Below the pieces are notes generated by a model. It made no database searches. It had not been told where the DNA came from and saw only the letters and a program-made list of their open reading frames with translations. From Mycolicibacterium sp. CBMA 247 (GTDB lineage Bacteria; Actinomycetota; Actinomycetes; Mycobacteriales; Mycobacteriaceae), in the NCBI RefSeq assembly GCF_009729095.1, contig NZ_VTGX01000002.1, forward strand, positions 930,001 to 994,000: a DNA stretch of 64,000 nucleotides. The letters run 5' to 3'. The translations under genes were made by a program, and so were the position numbers. Below are positions 19,028 through 28,275 of this stretch, piece after piece; within the stretch, counting starts at the first letter, position 1; the number at the start of each line of letters is the position of its first letter.

Positions 19028-20395
19028 GTGATTGATGTACCACCGCGTACGAGGCATTACCTGCCGACTCCAGACACCCTGCTGCGCCGCCGTGGACAGG
19101 TTGTCGCCGGTGTGGTCCGGCACGGATTCATCGACGATCTGCACCCGCTGTGCGGAGTCATCGACCTGGACACACTCGATGAGCTGATGCGGTCGTTGAA
19201 CCAGGCCTATCCCACGAGCATGCCGGCGCTGCACACCATCGCGGCCAAGGCGATCACCCTGCGCCCGGTGCTGGCGCGTTTCGCCCAGGCCGGATTCGGA
19301 TGTGAGGTCGCCAGCCCCGGCGAACTCGAACTGGCACTGGCTACCGGCTTCTCCGCCGAACGCATCGTGTTCGACTCCCCGGCAAAGACCACGACGGAGA
19401 TCGAGCGGGCGCTCGAACTTGGCATCTCGTTCAATGTCGACAACTTCGAAGAACTTGCGCGGGTTGACCAGGCGATCGCCCGGATGGGCGGTCGCCGATC
19501 GGTCATCGGAATGCGGCTGAACCCTCAGACCGGAGCCGGCGCCATCGGCGCCATGAGCACGGCCACCACCACGTCCAAATTCGGGATCGGGCTGGCCGAC
19601 TACCGAGAAGCGATCATCGACGCATTCGCGGTCCGGCCCTGGCTGACCCAGTTGCACGTGCACAGTGGCTCGCAGGGCCTGCGCCTCGAACACGCCGCCG
19701 CGGGCGTGCGCCTCATCGCGGAGCTCGCCGGCGAGATCACCGCACGGGTCGGCCACCGGCAGATTCAGCGGATCGACATCGGTGGGGGGTTGCCGGTCAA
19801 CTTCGACTCCGACGACATCACGCCCACCTTCGCCGATCACCGCGCCGCCCTGGAGGCTGCGGCACCGGAGTTGTTCGACGGGACCTACACCCTGGTGACC
19901 GAGTTCGGCCGGGCACTCACGGCCAAGGCCGGCACCATCGTCGCCCGGGTCGAGTACACAAAGGTCACCGGCGGCCGGCCGATCGCCATCACCCATGCCG
20001 GTGTGCAGCTCGCCACCCGCACGATCTTCGCACCGGAGGAGTGGCCGCTGCGGATCGAGGTGTACGACCCGCAGGGGCGGCGTCGGGACGAGCGGCCGCA
20101 GGTACAGGATGTCGCCGGCCCGGCCTGCTTCACCGGCGACATGCTGGCGGTCGGCCGCGAACTACCCTTCGTGCATCCGGGCGACCTGGTGGCCGTTCCG
20201 GAGACCGGCGGCTACTACTTCTCTACTCACTTCTCCTACAACGCATTACCGCGACCCGCGGTATACGCGGTGGAGACCGACCCCGCCGGTGGCCGACGCT
20301 GGTCGCTGGCCCGCCGTGCCCAAACGATCGAACAGATCGTGACCGAGGCCGGCGAACCGTCGCTTGTGTATCTGCCCGTCCGACCCTCCGACTGA
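19028..20395 (+). CDS. Group IV PLP-dependent decarboxylase (DAP/ornithine/arginine type)
   Basis: This 455-residue protein has the alanine-racemase-like barrel of lysA/speA-type decarboxylases. The PLP lysine is in LHTIAAKAITLRP (Lys74), the phosphate site is HVHSGSQG (about 211-218), IDIGGGLPV sits near 255, and the C-terminal active-site stretch is GPACFTGDML plus YYFSTHFSYN. It probably decarboxylates a basic or D-centred amino acid such as meso-diaminopimelate, but the specificity helix cannot be decoded by eye. It is not the housekeeping lysA by context. GTG follows TAGGGT by 6 nt. The permease follows within 13 nt or overlaps, depending on its start. Confidence 0.83.
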   Translation: MIDVPPRTRHYLPTPDTLLRRRGQVVAGVVRHGFIDDLHPLCGVIDLDTLDELMRSLNQAYPTSMPALHTIAAKAITLRPVLARFAQAGFGCEVASPGELELALATGFSAERIVFDSPAKTTTEIERALELGISFNVDNFEELARVDQAIARMGGRRSVIGMRLNPQTGAGAIGAMSTATTTSKFGIGLADYREAIIDAFAVRPWLTQLHVHSGSQGLRLEHAAAGVRLIAELAGEITARVGHRQIQRIDIGGGLPVNFDSDDITPTFADHRAALEAAAPELFDGTYTLVTEFGRALTAKAGTIVARVEYTKVTGGRPIAITHAGVQLATRTIFAPEEWPLRIEVYDPQGRRRDERPQVQDVAGPACFTGDMLAVGRELPFVHPGDLVAVPETGGYYFSTHFSYNALPRPAVYAVETDPAGGRRWSLARRAQTIEQIVTEAGEPSLVYLPVRPSD

Positions 20396-20408
20396 TTGCG
20401 ACGATCCC

Positions 20409-21839
20409 TTGCTCGAATCGACATCCCACACGTCCTCACCCGCTCAACCGCGCTCTGGCCTGGCCAGGTCGCTGAAGACGCGGCACATGACCATGATCGC
20501 CATCGGAGGCGCCATCGGTGCAGGGCTTTTCGTCGGTAGTGGTGCGGTCATCAAGACCGCCGGACCCGCGGCGATCCTGTCTTATGTGCTGGCCGGCGCG
20601 CTGGTGCTGTGCACCCTGCGCATGCTCGGCGAGATGGTGGTCGCCAAGCCCAGGACTGGGGCGTTCGCCGACTACGCCCGGATGGGGATCGGGCCATGGG
20701 CGGGCTTCACCCTCGGCTGGCTGTACTGGTACTACTACGTGATCATCATCGCGGTCGAAGCCGTGGCCGGAGCGAAGATTCTGTCCGTCTGGGTCGGCTT
20801 GCCGCTGTGGCTCGTGGCCATGTTGCTGATGGCCGTGATGACCGTGACCAACCTGATCTCGGTGCGCTGGTTCGGCGAATTCGAGTTCTGGTTCTCCGGC
20901 ATCAAGGTCGCCGCCATCGTGTCATTCATCGTCCTGGGGTTGCTGTGGGTCCTGGGTCTGTGGCCGGGCGATACCAGCGGACTGAGCAATCTGGTGTCCC
21001 ACGGCGGGTTCGCGCCCAACGGATTCGGGTCGATCCTGGGCGCAGTGGTGGTGGTGATCTTCGCGTTCGGCGGAGCCGAAATCGTCACGATCGCCGCCGC
21101 GGAGAGCGCCGAGCCGGCGAAATCGGTGGCCAAGGCCACCACCGGCGTCATCTGGCGGATCATCCTGTTCTACGTCGGGTCCATCTTCCTGGTCGTGTGC
21201 ATCCTCCCGTGGAACGACGCATCGGTGCTGTCCAGCCCCTACGTGGCCGCGCTGGACAAACTGCACATCCCCGGCGCCGGCGCGATCATGAACTTCGTCA
21301 TCCTCACCGCGGTGCTCTCGGTGCTCAACTCGTCGATCTACACGTCCTCACGCATGCTGCGGGTGCTCGCATCGCACGGTGACGCACCCGAGTGGCTGGT
21401 GCGGACCAACACCCGAGGTGTTCCGACCCGCGCCGTCCTGGCCAGCACGGTGGTCGGGTGGGTCTCCGTCGTGCTCGCCTACATCGCACCCGATTCCCTG
21501 TTCCTCTTCCTGGTGAATTCCTGCGGTGTGGTCGCGATCTTCATGTACGTCATGATCGGCATCTCAGAGCTGCGGGTGCGCCGGGCCATCGAACGTGAGG
21601 ACCCGTCCAAGCTGACGTTGAAGATGTGGTTCTTCCCGTATCTGACCATCGCGGTCATCGCGTGCTTCGTGCTCGTCCTGGTGGCCATGCTCTTCCAGGC
21701 TGATCAGCGCGTGCAGCTGCTGGCCAGCGTGGTGAGTCTCGTGGTGGTACTCGCCGCCTACGCCCTGCGCAAGCGGTACGGGCAGGTGCCCGTTGATGCT
21801 GAAGTCGCTGAAGTCGCGAAGCTCGACGAGCCGGCATGA
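20409..21839 (+). CDS. Amino-acid permease, APC superfamily (AAT family)
   Basis: This integral membrane transporter of about 476 residues and 12 helices begins with the family hallmark SLKTRHMTMIAIGGAIGAGLFVGSG, the substrate-binding first helix of GABA, aromatic and D-serine/D-alanine permeases. It should import an amino acid with protons. Two starts are possible. TTG at 20409 lies 13 nt after the upstream stop and is annotated here. GTG at 20364 would overlap the decarboxylase by 32 nt. The 3' end overlaps the next ATG by 4 nt (ATGA). Together with the decarboxylase it suggests uptake and breakdown of one amino acid. Confidence 0.85.
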   Translation: MLESTSHTSSPAQPRSGLARSLKTRHMTMIAIGGAIGAGLFVGSGAVIKTAGPAAILSYVLAGALVLCTLRMLGEMVVAKPRTGAFADYARMGIGPWAGFTLGWLYWYYYVIIIAVEAVAGAKILSVWVGLPLWLVAMLLMAVMTVTNLISVRWFGEFEFWFSGIKVAAIVSFIVLGLLWVLGLWPGDTSGLSNLVSHGGFAPNGFGSILGAVVVVIFAFGGAEIVTIAAAESAEPAKSVAKATTGVIWRIILFYVGSIFLVVCILPWNDASVLSSPYVAALDKLHIPGAGAIMNFVILTAVLSVLNSSIYTSSRMLRVLASHGDAPEWLVRTNTRGVPTRAVLASTVVGWVSVVLAYIAPDSLFLFLVNSCGVVAIFMYVMIGISELRVRRAIEREDPSKLTLKMWFFPYLTIAVIACFVLVLVAMLFQADQRVQLLASVVSLVVVLAAYALRKRYGQVPVDAEVAEVAKLDEPA

Positions 21840-22672
21840 GCAGCTTCTTCGCCCGGGCGTCGTCCTGGCTGACCGACGCGGCGACGTGGTCGGCCCGCGT
21901 CACCGACCTGAGCACCGGCGAAACCTTGTGGGAGCACAACCCGGCTTGCGTGCTCAAGACCGCCAGCGTGGGGAAGATCTTCCTGCTTACCGAGGTGGCA
22001 CGCCGGTTCGAAGACTCGACCCTGGACCCGAGCGAAATCATCGCTGCTACCGCCGAGGATCAGGTGGCGGATTCCGGCATCCTCTACCTGCTGCGGCAGC
22101 AGGATCACCGGATCGATGACCTGTGCCTGCTGATCGGTGCGGTCAGCGACAACATGGCGACCAACATGCTCCTGCGCCGGCTCGGGCTCAAGGACGTACA
22201 AACTGCGACCTGTGACCTCGGATTCATCGAGAGCGGACTACGGGACCGGGTGCGGTTGAACCGGCCCCAGGACGACCCGCTCACCCTCTCGGTCGGCAAC
22301 GCCGCCGAGTTGTGCGACTTCGTCACTCGCCTCGACGCGGGCACAGTCCACGGCGGCGCCGTATCCGACCGAGTGCGGCGATGGCTCGGGGTGAACACCG
22401 ATCTCTCGATGGTCGCGCAGTCCTTCGGCCTAGATCCATTGGCCCACACCGAGACCGACCACGGCTTCGAGGTATGGAACAAGACCGGGACCATCTCCGA
22501 CGCCAGGATCGACATCGGGTGCGTCAGATACCGCGTGCCGGGACGCACCGTGGCCTACGCCGTCGCGGCCAACTGGCCCTGGGGCGAGGACCACCGCGAC
22601 CACGTGCTGCAGAGCATGCGGCAGGTGGGGTGCGAGATCCGGCGTTATCTGGAGAACACCGACCAGGACTAG
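21836..22672 (+). CDS. Class A beta-lactamase-fold serine hydrolase, cytoplasmic
   Basis: This 278-residue protein has the full SxxK triad set: KTASVGK (Ser44, Lys47), SDN (104-106) and NKTGT (Lys216). There is no signal peptide, so it should work in the cytoplasm. That argues against antibiotic resistance and for hydrolysis of an internal amide, peptide or ester. The Glu166 omega-loop motif of true class A beta-lactamases is not recognisable (PQDDPLT stands there). The start overlaps the permease stop, so it belongs to the PucR operon and probably trims a substrate for the decarboxylase. The exact substrate is unknown. It ends 4 nt inside the convergent Get3-like gene. Confidence 0.82.
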   Translation: MSSFFARASSWLTDAATWSARVTDLSTGETLWEHNPACVLKTASVGKIFLLTEVARRFEDSTLDPSEIIAATAEDQVADSGILYLLRQQDHRIDDLCLLIGAVSDNMATNMLLRRLGLKDVQTATCDLGFIESGLRDRVRLNRPQDDPLTLSVGNAAELCDFVTRLDAGTVHGGAVSDRVRRWLGVNTDLSMVAQSFGLDPLAHTETDHGFEVWNKTGTISDARIDIGCVRYRVPGRTVAYAVAANWPWGEDHRDHVLQSMRQVGCEIRRYLENTDQD

Positions 22673-23802
22673 GCGGCGTCAGCCGCCTCCCCGGTGATCT
22701 GATCGGCGATCGCACGCAGCGCGTCGAGATCGGACACATCGAACGGCAGTGAGGGCACCCCGACGATCGCCACGTGCGGATTCGCCCCGGTAAACCGGGA
22801 CAGCAGCCGTACCTCGCGCTTGGCGGTGTGTGCCCGTTCGGCATGGACGCGCAGCACCGCCGCGGTCAGCGATTCCTGATCCTCGGCCGCCAGATCGTCA
22901 GCGGCTTCCTCGGCCTTGTCGGCATGCAGATCGCACAGCATGGGATGGGTGCGGTTCAGGATCAGCCCGGCCAGTGGCATGTGCTCATTCGACAGCCGGT
23001 CGACGAAGAACGAGGCCTCACGCAGCGCATCGGGTTCGGCCGCCGACACCACCACGAACTGGGTGCCGCGCCGCTTGAGCAATTCGTAGGTGCGGTCGGC
23101 CTTCTCCCGGAACCCGCCGAACGTGGCATCCAGCGACTGCACGAAACCTGCTGCGTCGGAAAGCATCTGCGAACCCAGGACGGTCGACAGGGCCTTCATG
23201 GCCAGCCCGACTGCGCCGGTGACCAACCGTCCGATCCCGCGCCCCGGTGCCAGCAGCATCCGCCACAACCGGCTGTCCATGAAGCTGCCCAACCGCTGTG
23301 GAGCGTCGAGGAAGTCCAGCGCGTTGCGCGACGGCGGGGTGTCCACCACCACCAGATCCCACTTGTCCTGGGCCAGCAGCTGGCCCAGTTTTTCCATCGC
23401 CATGTACTCCTGCGTGCCGGCCAGCGAGGTCGCCACGGTTTGATAGAACTGGTTCTCCAGAATGGCGTCGGCGCGGTCCGTCCCGGAGTACTGCACCACC
23501 ATCTCGTCGAACGTGCGGCGCATGTCCAGCATCATCGCGTGCAGCTCACCGGTGACCTCCGGGGCCAACGGAACCCGCTGCGGCGTGTTGCCGAGATCCT
23601 TGATGCCCAGCGCCTGGGCCAGCCTCTTGGCCGGGTCGATGGTCAGCACCACGACGGTCCGGCCGTATTCGGCGGCCCGCAGCGCCATCGCCGCCGCGGT
23701 GGTGGTCTTGCCGACTCCGCCTGCGCCGCAACAGACTACGACCCGGTTGGCGGTGTCGGACAGGATTGTGTGCATGTCAAGGGTGGGCGGTTTGGCGCTC
23801 AC
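22669..23802 (-). CDS. bagB: ArsA/Get3-family ATPase (Rv3680-like)
   Basis: This 377-residue ATPase has the deviant Walker A of the ArsA/Get3/MinD class in [20 protein letters not shown] (about 22-41), switch I around [15 protein letters not shown] and switch [21 protein letters not shown] long helical insertion (residues 180-260) takes the place of the Get3 client-binding part. It pairs with the upstream paralogue, with 1 nt shared between stop and start. The M. tuberculosis pair Rv3679-Rv3680 has been described as the Get3-like BagA-BagB. Tail-anchored protein targeting is not shown in bacteria, so the client is open. Confidence 0.88.
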   Translation of the reverse strand: MSAKPPTLDMHTILSDTANRVVVCCGAGGVGKTTTAAAMALRAAEYGRTVVVLTIDPAKRLAQALGIKDLGNTPQRVPLAPEVTGELHAMMLDMRRTFDEMVVQYSGTDRADAILENQFYQTVATSLAGTQEYMAMEKLGQLLAQDKWDLVVVDTPPSRNALDFLDAPQRLGSFMDSRLWRMLLAPGRGIGRLVTGAVGLAMKALSTVLGSQMLSDAAGFVQSLDATFGGFREKADRTYELLKRRGTQFVVVSAAEPDALREASFFVDRLSNEHMPLAGLILNRTHPMLCDLHADKAEEAADDLAAEDQESLTAAVLRVHAERAHTAKREVRLLSRFTGANPHVAIVGVPSLPFDVSDLDALRAIADQITGEAADAA

Positions 23803-24830
23803 TATCTGACCCCCTGCTGTTCGAGTGCTTCGGCGAGTTCGTACAGACTGCCCAGGTCGACACCGTCGGCCAGTGCGGGCAGTTCCAGGCGCGGCACGTC
23901 GAGGGCGTCGAGCAGTTCGGCGCTCTCGGCACGAGCGGCGATCCGGGTGGCGTGCTGGATCGATTCGGTGAGTAGGCCGGCGAAGTCGTTGTCCGACAGC
24001 GTGATTCCTGCCTTCGTCAGGCCCGCGTGGATCGCATCGGCGTCGATGTCGCCCTCGGCGGCCTTGGCCAGGGCCTCGGCTGGCAGGTACGCCGGGATGT
24101 TGCGGTTGACGATGACACTGCCGATCGGCAGCCCCATCTCGGTGAGCTCGTCGATCGCCTCCAGGGTCTCCTGGATCGGCAGCGCTTCCAGCAGGGTCAC
24201 CAGGTGGATGGCGGTCTGCTCGGAGTGCAGCAGCTTGACCACACCGTCGGCCTGCGAGTGCACGGGCCCGCCCTTGGCCAGATCGGAGACGGCCTTGGTG
24301 ACGTCCAGGAACCGCGAGATGCGGCCGGTGGGAGGGGAATCCACCACCACGGCGTCGTAAACCCCGCGCTTGCCCTTGGCGTCCTTTGCGGTGCGCGTCA
24401 CGATCTCCTTGATCTTGCCGGTGAGCAACACGTCACGCAGACCGGGCGCGATGGTGGTGGCGAATTCGATGGCACCGATGCGGCGCATGGCCCGGCCGGC
24501 CAGGCCCAGGTTGTAGAACATGTCGAGGTATTCCAGGAACGCGGCCTCGATGTCGATCGCGAGTGCGTTGACCTGCCCACCGCCATCGGCCGTGGCGACC
24601 TTGACTTCTTCGTACGGCAGCGGCGGCACGTCGAACAGCTGCGCGATGCCCTGGCGCTCCTCGACCTCGACCAGCAGCACCTTGCGGCCACCGGCGGCCA
24701 GCGCCAGGGCCAGGGCCGCGGCGACGGTGGACTTGCCGGTGCCGCCCTTGCCGGAGACGAAATGCAGTCGGGCCTTGGTCAGCCGCGAAGGCCAGCCGAC
24801 ATGTTTGGCGCCGATCTCTGTGGTTGCCAC
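23802..24830 (-). CDS. bagA: ArsA/Get3-family ATPase (Rv3679-like)
   Basis: This 342-residue ATPase has Walker [20 protein letters not shown] (about 24-42), with both the signature lysine and the P-loop lysine, and switch [21 protein letters not shown]. It forms a two-gene operon with the second Get3-like ATPase and probably a heterodimer with it. The GTG start lies 6 nt after TAGCAT on the minus strand. The promoter is divergent from the leaderless promoter of the DUF4177 gene, 47 bp away. Arsenic resistance is unlikely because no arsenite channel or regulator lies nearby. Confidence 0.88.
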   Translation of the reverse strand: MATTEIGAKHVGWPSRLTKARLHFVSGKGGTGKSTVAAALALALAAGGRKVLLVEVEERQGIAQLFDVPPLPYEEVKVATADGGGQVNALAIDIEAAFLEYLDMFYNLGLAGRAMRRIGAIEFATTIAPGLRDVLLTGKIKEIVTRTAKDAKGKRGVYDAVVVDSPPTGRISRFLDVTKAVSDLAKGGPVHSQADGVVKLLHSEQTAIHLVTLLEALPIQETLEAIDELTEMGLPIGSVIVNRNIPAYLPAEALAKAAEGDIDADAIHAGLTKAGITLSDNDFAGLLTESIQHATRIAARAESAELLDALDVPRLELPALADGVDLGSLYELAEALEQQGVR

Positions 24831-24877
24831 CAGTGCATGCTAACCAAGCCTGAGTGTCCGACCGATAAGCTCAGCCC

Positions 24878-25039
24878 ATGAGCGAACCAACCCGGTGGGA
24901 GTACGCCACGGTGCCGTTGTTGACCCATGCCACCAAACAGATTCTCGACCAGTGGGGCCAGGACGGCTGGGAGCTGGTCTCGGTGCTTCCGGGGCCGACG
25001 GGCGAGCAGCACGTCGCCTACCTGAAGCGGCCGAAATGA
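24878..25039 (+). CDS. DUF4177-like small protein (Rv3678A-like)
   Basis: This 53-residue protein starts MSEPTRWEYATVPLLTHATK and contains ILDQWGQDGWELVSVLPGP, the WGQDGWELV pattern of the DUF4177 family. TAAGCT lies 6 nt before the ATG, so it heads a leaderless operon that continues with RidA (ATGA overlap) and the metallo-beta-lactamase-fold hydrolase (GTGA overlap). It is easily missed because of its size. The function is unknown. Confidence 0.85.
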   Translation: MSEPTRWEYATVPLLTHATKQILDQWGQDGWELVSVLPGPTGEQHVAYLKRPK

Positions 25040-25530
25040 GGTCCGGCGGGCAGGAGCGGAGCGACCCGGGGGCAGCAACCTGGAGCGCACGGCTGGCCGA
25101 GCTCGGCATCGAACTGCCCGACGTGGTCGCGCCGCTGGCCGCCTACGTGCCCGCGGTGCGGACCGGAAACCTGGTCTACACCTCCGGTCAGCTGCCGATC
25201 CAGGACGGTGAACTGCAGGCGACCGGCAAGGTCGGCGCCGAGGTCAGTCCCGAGCAGGGCAAGGAGCTGGCCCGGATCTGCGGTCTCAACGCGCTGGCCG
25301 CAGTGCATGCACTGGTGGGCATCGACGCCGTGGTCAGGGTGGTCAAGGTGGTCGGGTTCGTCGCCTCCGCCCCGGAATTCGGTGGGCAGCCCGGCGTCAT
25401 CAACGGTGCTTCCGAGCTGTTCGGTGAGATCTTCGGTGAGGCCGGCGCCCACGCACGCTCGGCCGTCGGCGTGTCCGAGCTGCCGCGCAACACACCGGTC
25501 GAAGTCGAGATCGTCGTCGAAATAGCGTGA
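25036..25530 (+). CDS. RidA (YjgF/YER057c) family protein (Rv3678c-like)
   Basis: This 164-residue protein has a RidA core: YVPAVRTGNLVYTSGQLPIQDG, CGLNALAAVHALVGIDAVVRVVKVVGFV and ARSAVGVSELPRNTPVEVEIVVEIA, the Arg that binds the substrate carboxylate being in ARSAVGVSELP. RidA proteins hydrolyse reactive enamine/imine intermediates of amino-acid metabolism. The sequence belongs to the longer subfamily. ATG at 25036 is the only start in reach. Ten of its first fourteen residues are encoded by a dispersed 30-bp repeat (25043-25072), so the N-terminus is probably a recent extension and not part of the fold. Confidence 0.88.
   Translation: MRSGGQERSDPGAATWSARLAELGIELPDVVAPLAAYVPAVRTGNLVYTSGQLPIQDGELQATGKVGAEVSPEQGKELARICGLNALAAVHALVGIDAVVRVVKVVGFVASAPEFGGQPGVINGASELFGEIFGEAGAHARSAVGVSELPRNTPVEVEIVVEIA
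25043..25072 (+). repeat. Dispersed 30-bp element, copy 1
   Basis: CCGGCGGGCAGGAGCG, then GAGCGACCCGGGGG, matches the copy at 53089-53118 at 28 of 30 positions. Both copies start exactly 3 nt after a TGA stop codon. Here the element is translated into the RidA N-terminus. Confidence 0.75.
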
Positions 25531-26318
25531 GCCCGCAGCATCCGGCCTACGGGTTGTTGAGGCCGGTTACCGAATCGGCCTCGGTGCTGCTGTGCGACAA
25601 CCCGGGCGTGATGACGCTCGAGGGCACCAACACCTGGGTGTTGCGCGGCCCTCGCAGCGACGAGATCGTCGTCGTCGACCCCGGCCCCGACGATGACGCG
25701 CACATCGCCCGAATCGCCGAACTCGGCACTGTCGCGCTGGTGTTGATCAGCCACAAGCACGAGGACCACACCGGTGGAATCGACAAGCTCGTGGAGTTGA
25801 CGGGCGCCACCGTCCGTTCGGTGGGCAGTGGCTTCCTGCGGGGGCTGGGCGGGCCGTTGACCGACGGCGAGGTGATCGACGCGGCCGGCCTGCGGATCAA
25901 GGTGATGGCCACGCCGGGGCACACCGTCGATTCGCTGTCGTTCGTGCTCGACGACGACAACGGGCAAGGAGCCGTGCTGACCGCGGACACCGTGCTGGGC
26001 CGCGGCACCACCGTCATCGACACCGAGGACGGCAGCCTGCGTGACTATCTGGAATCCCTGCACCGGCTACAGGGTCTGGGCGCCCGCCCTGTACTGCCCG
26101 GGCACGGACCCGATCTGCCGGATCTTCGCGAGGTGAGCGCGATGTACCTGGCCCACCGCGCGGAGCGGTTGGACCAGGTACGGGCAGCGCTACGGGAACT
26201 CGGCGACGACGTCGGGGCGCGACAGATTGTTGAGCACGTGTACACCGATGTCGACCAGAAACTCTGGGATGCCGCCGAGAAGTCGGTGCAGGCCCAGTTG
26301 GACTACCTCAGGGACTGA
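25527..26318 (+). CDS. Metallo-beta-lactamase-fold hydrolase (Rv3677c-like)
   Basis: This 263-residue MBL-fold enzyme has the metal site LVLISHKHEDHTGGID (HxHxDH), the His of ATPGHTVDSL, the Asp of LTADTVLG and a later His in VLPGHGPDL. It also has the C-terminal helical region (LAHRAERLDQVRAAL, then IVEHVYTD) of the LACTB2/glyoxalase II-like branch. It is probably a hydrolase of thioesters or RNA; the family alone does not settle which. GTG overlaps the RidA stop (GTGA). A structured hairpin follows between it and crp. Confidence 0.9.
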   Translation: MSPQHPAYGLLRPVTESASVLLCDNPGVMTLEGTNTWVLRGPRSDEIVVVDPGPDDDAHIARIAELGTVALVLISHKHEDHTGGIDKLVELTGATVRSVGSGFLRGLGGPLTDGEVIDAAGLRIKVMATPGHTVDSLSFVLDDDNGQGAVLTADTVLGRGTTVIDTEDGSLRDYLESLHRLQGLGARPVLPGHGPDLPDLREVSAMYLAHRAERLDQVRAALRELGDDVGARQIVEHVYTDVDQKLWDAAEKSVQAQLDYLRD

Positions 26319-26330
26319 CCTAAGAAACGC

Positions 26331-26387
26331 CGAAACTGCATTCCAGCAGGAGAAGTCCGAGTACGGACCTGCCGGAATGCAGTTTCG
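26331..26387. terminator. Long imperfect hairpin between convergent genes
   Basis: Arms CGAAACTGCATTCCAGCAGG (26331-26350) and 26368-26387 pair with one mismatch. The loop contains a second small stem, GTCCG/CGGAC (26355-26359 with 26364-26368). It lies between the stops of the MBL gene and crp and has no T-run. Its design parallels the hairpins at 2827 and 33257, but the sequence is different. Confidence 0.65.
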
Positions 26388-26406
26388 CGGAGAACTAGCG
26401 GGCGCG

Positions 26407-27081
26407 CTACCGTGCGCGCCGCGCCAACCTTTCGCTGTCGCTGATCAGCACGCTCTTGCCCTCCAGCCGGATCCAGCCGCGGTGGGCGAAATCGGCCAGT
26501 GCCTTGTTGACGGTCTCCCGGGACGCGCCGACGAGCTGCGCGATCTCTTCCTGGGTGAGGTCGTGCGTGACGCGCAGCGCCCCGCCCTCCTGCGTTCCGA
26601 ACCGCTGGGCCAGCTGCAACAGCTGCTTGGCGACCCGGCCGGGAACGTCGGTGAAGATGAGGTCGGCCAGGTTGTTGTTCGTGCGACGAAGACGGCGGGC
26701 GAGCACGCGCAGCAGCTGCTCAGCGATCTCGGGCCGGTCGGCGATCCACGCGCGCAGCGCGTCACGGTCCATCGACACCGCGCGCACCTCGGTGATCGTG
26801 GTGGCGCTCGACGTACGCGGCCCGGGGTCGAAGATCGACAGCTCGCCGAACATGTCCGACGGACCCATGATGGTCAACAGGTTCTCGCGGCCGTCCGGCG
26901 AACGGCGGCCGATCTTCACCTTGCCGGAAATGATGATGTACAGCCGGTCGCCGGGCTCGCCCTCGGCGAACACCGTATGCCCGCGCGGGAAGTCGACGGG
27001 CTGTAACTGCTTCGTCAGCGCCGAAACGGCGGTCGGTTCGACTCCCTGGAAGATTCCGGCCCTGGCCAGGATCTCGTCCAC
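26407..27081 (-). CDS. crp: cAMP receptor protein Crp
   Basis: This 224-residue protein is the same length as M. tuberculosis Rv3676. It has a cyclic-nucleotide-binding beta barrel with the phosphate cassette [20 protein letters not shown] (about 87-106), a long C-helix (about 119-145) and a winged helix with [20 protein letters not shown] (recognition helix near 180-195). It binds TGTGA-N6-TCACA-type sites as a dimer. The GTG start has GAGGGG upstream, and TAGACT (27141-27136, minus strand) is a plausible -10 box, giving a leader of about 48 nt. A matching operator occurs in this window over the Ms1-type RNA promoter. Confidence 0.96.
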   Translation of the reverse strand: MDEILARAGIFQGVEPTAVSALTKQLQPVDFPRGHTVFAEGEPGDRLYIIISGKVKIGRRSPDGRENLLTIMGPSDMFGELSIFDPGPRTSSATTITEVRAVSMDRDALRAWIADRPEIAEQLLRVLARRLRRTNNNLADLIFTDVPGRVAKQLLQLAQRFGTQEGGALRVTHDLTQEEIAQLVGASRETVNKALADFAHRGWIRLEGKSVLISDSERLARRAR

Positions 27082-27170
27082 GTTGCCCCTCTTAAGCTCT
27101 TGGGTGTGTTGTCCTCTTACTGGTACTTCCTGTCCAGTCTAGAGGTACGCGGTTTCGCGACTAGCCCACG

Positions 27171-27398
27171 CTACACACGATTGACATGTCGAGACGCCGG
27201 AAAGCCACTATTGATGGCCTGCGGCTCGTAGTAACGCGTCGGCAAACGCTCACTATCCAGGTCGATGGTCACCGGTTTGGCTCGCGGCAGGGCGACCGCC
27301 GGGGCGGGCTCTCGGTCCAACCCTGATTCGAGTCGCTCGAGCCCGAACGCCGCCAGCATGAGCAACCCCGGAATGAGCGCTACCAGCAACCACGACAC
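27171..27398 (-). CDS. Small membrane protein (Rv3675-like)
   Basis: This 75-residue protein begins SWLLVALIPGLLMLAAFGLERLE, one membrane helix, followed by a proline-rich soluble tail with LDSERLPTRYYEP. H37Rv has a possible membrane protein at this position. GTG is the start, with TAACTA 7 nt before it as a weak leaderless -10. It lies 89 nt upstream of crp on the same strand and could share transcription. No function is known. Confidence 0.65.
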   Translation of the reverse strand: MSWLLVALIPGLLMLAAFGLERLESGLDREPAPAVALPRAKPVTIDLDSERLPTRYYEPQAINSGFPASRHVNRV

Positions 27399-27494
27399 AA
27401 GGCAGTAGTTAACACGGCGTAGGTCTCAGCACGGTCACGAATCGTCACCGGTCCGCGCAGGAGAATGTCCGGCGAGGTCAGTACGCTGGCTGGC

Positions 27495-28268
27495 GTGACA
27501 GCGGCTGCCGCCCCAACAGGGAAAACACGCGGGTCCAAGAAGTGGGACACCGAAACCCACCTGGGCCTGGTTCGTCGGGCTCGACGGATGAATCGTGAGC
27601 TGGCCCGCGCATTTCCGCACGTCTACTGCGAGCTGGACTTCACCGATCCGCTGGAGCTGGCGGTGGCGACCATCCTGTCGGCGCAGAGCACCGACAAGCG
27701 GGTGAACCTGACCACCCCGGCCCTGTTCAAGAAGTACCGCACGGCGCTGGACTACGCGCAGGCCGACCGCATCGAGATGGAGGAGCTGATCCGGCCGACC
27801 GGTTTCTACCGGAACAAGGCCAACTCACTGATCCGGCTGGGCCAGGAGCTGGTGGCCCGGTTCGACGGACAGGTGCCCGACAACATCGAGGACCTCGTGA
27901 CCCTGCCCGGGGTGGGGCGCAAGACCGCCAACGTCATCCTGGGTAACGCCTTCGACATCCCCGGGATCACCGTCGACACCCACTTCGGGCGGCTCGTGCG
28001 GCGGTGGCGATGGACGGCCGAAGAGGATCCGGTCAAGGTCGAGTTCGCGATCGGTGAGCTCATCGAACGCAAGGAATGGACCCTGCTCAGCCACCGGGTG
28101 ATCTTCCACGGCCGCCGCGTCTGCCACGCCCGCAAACCCGCCTGCGGAGTGTGCGTGCTGGCCAAGGACTGCCCGTCGTTCGGGCTCGGGCCCACCGACC
28201 TCGAGACCGCCGCCGCGCTGGTGAAAGGCCCCGAGACCGAGCACTTGCTGGCACTGGCCGGGTTGTGA
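27495..28268 (+). CDS. nth: Endonuclease III (DNA glycosylase/AP lyase)
   Basis: This 257-residue base-excision repair enzyme removes oxidised pyrimidines. It shows [17 protein letters not shown], the helix-hairpin-helix [14 protein letters not shown] with catalytic Lys, the catalytic Asp in [13 protein letters not shown], and the 4Fe-4S cysteines [20 protein letters not shown] at 27495 is preferred because TACGCT lies exactly 7 nt before it. An in-frame ATG at 27465 would add ten residues. It heads a plus-strand operon with the thioredoxin-like, NUDIX and marP genes at short spacing. Confidence 0.94.
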   Translation: MTAAAAPTGKTRGSKKWDTETHLGLVRRARRMNRELARAFPHVYCELDFTDPLELAVATILSAQSTDKRVNLTTPALFKKYRTALDYAQADRIEMEELIRPTGFYRNKANSLIRLGQELVARFDGQVPDNIEDLVTLPGVGRKTANVILGNAFDIPGITVDTHFGRLVRRWRWTAEEDPVKVEFAIGELIERKEWTLLSHRVIFHGRRVCHARKPACGVCVLAKDCPSFGLGPTDLETAAALVKGPETEHLLALAGL

Positions 28269-28275
28269 ACACACC

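Noticed and set aside
27434..27451. CRP-like GGTCACGAATCGTCACC upstream of nth
   Set aside because: The GTCAC units are in direct orientation, not inverted, so it is not a CRP site.
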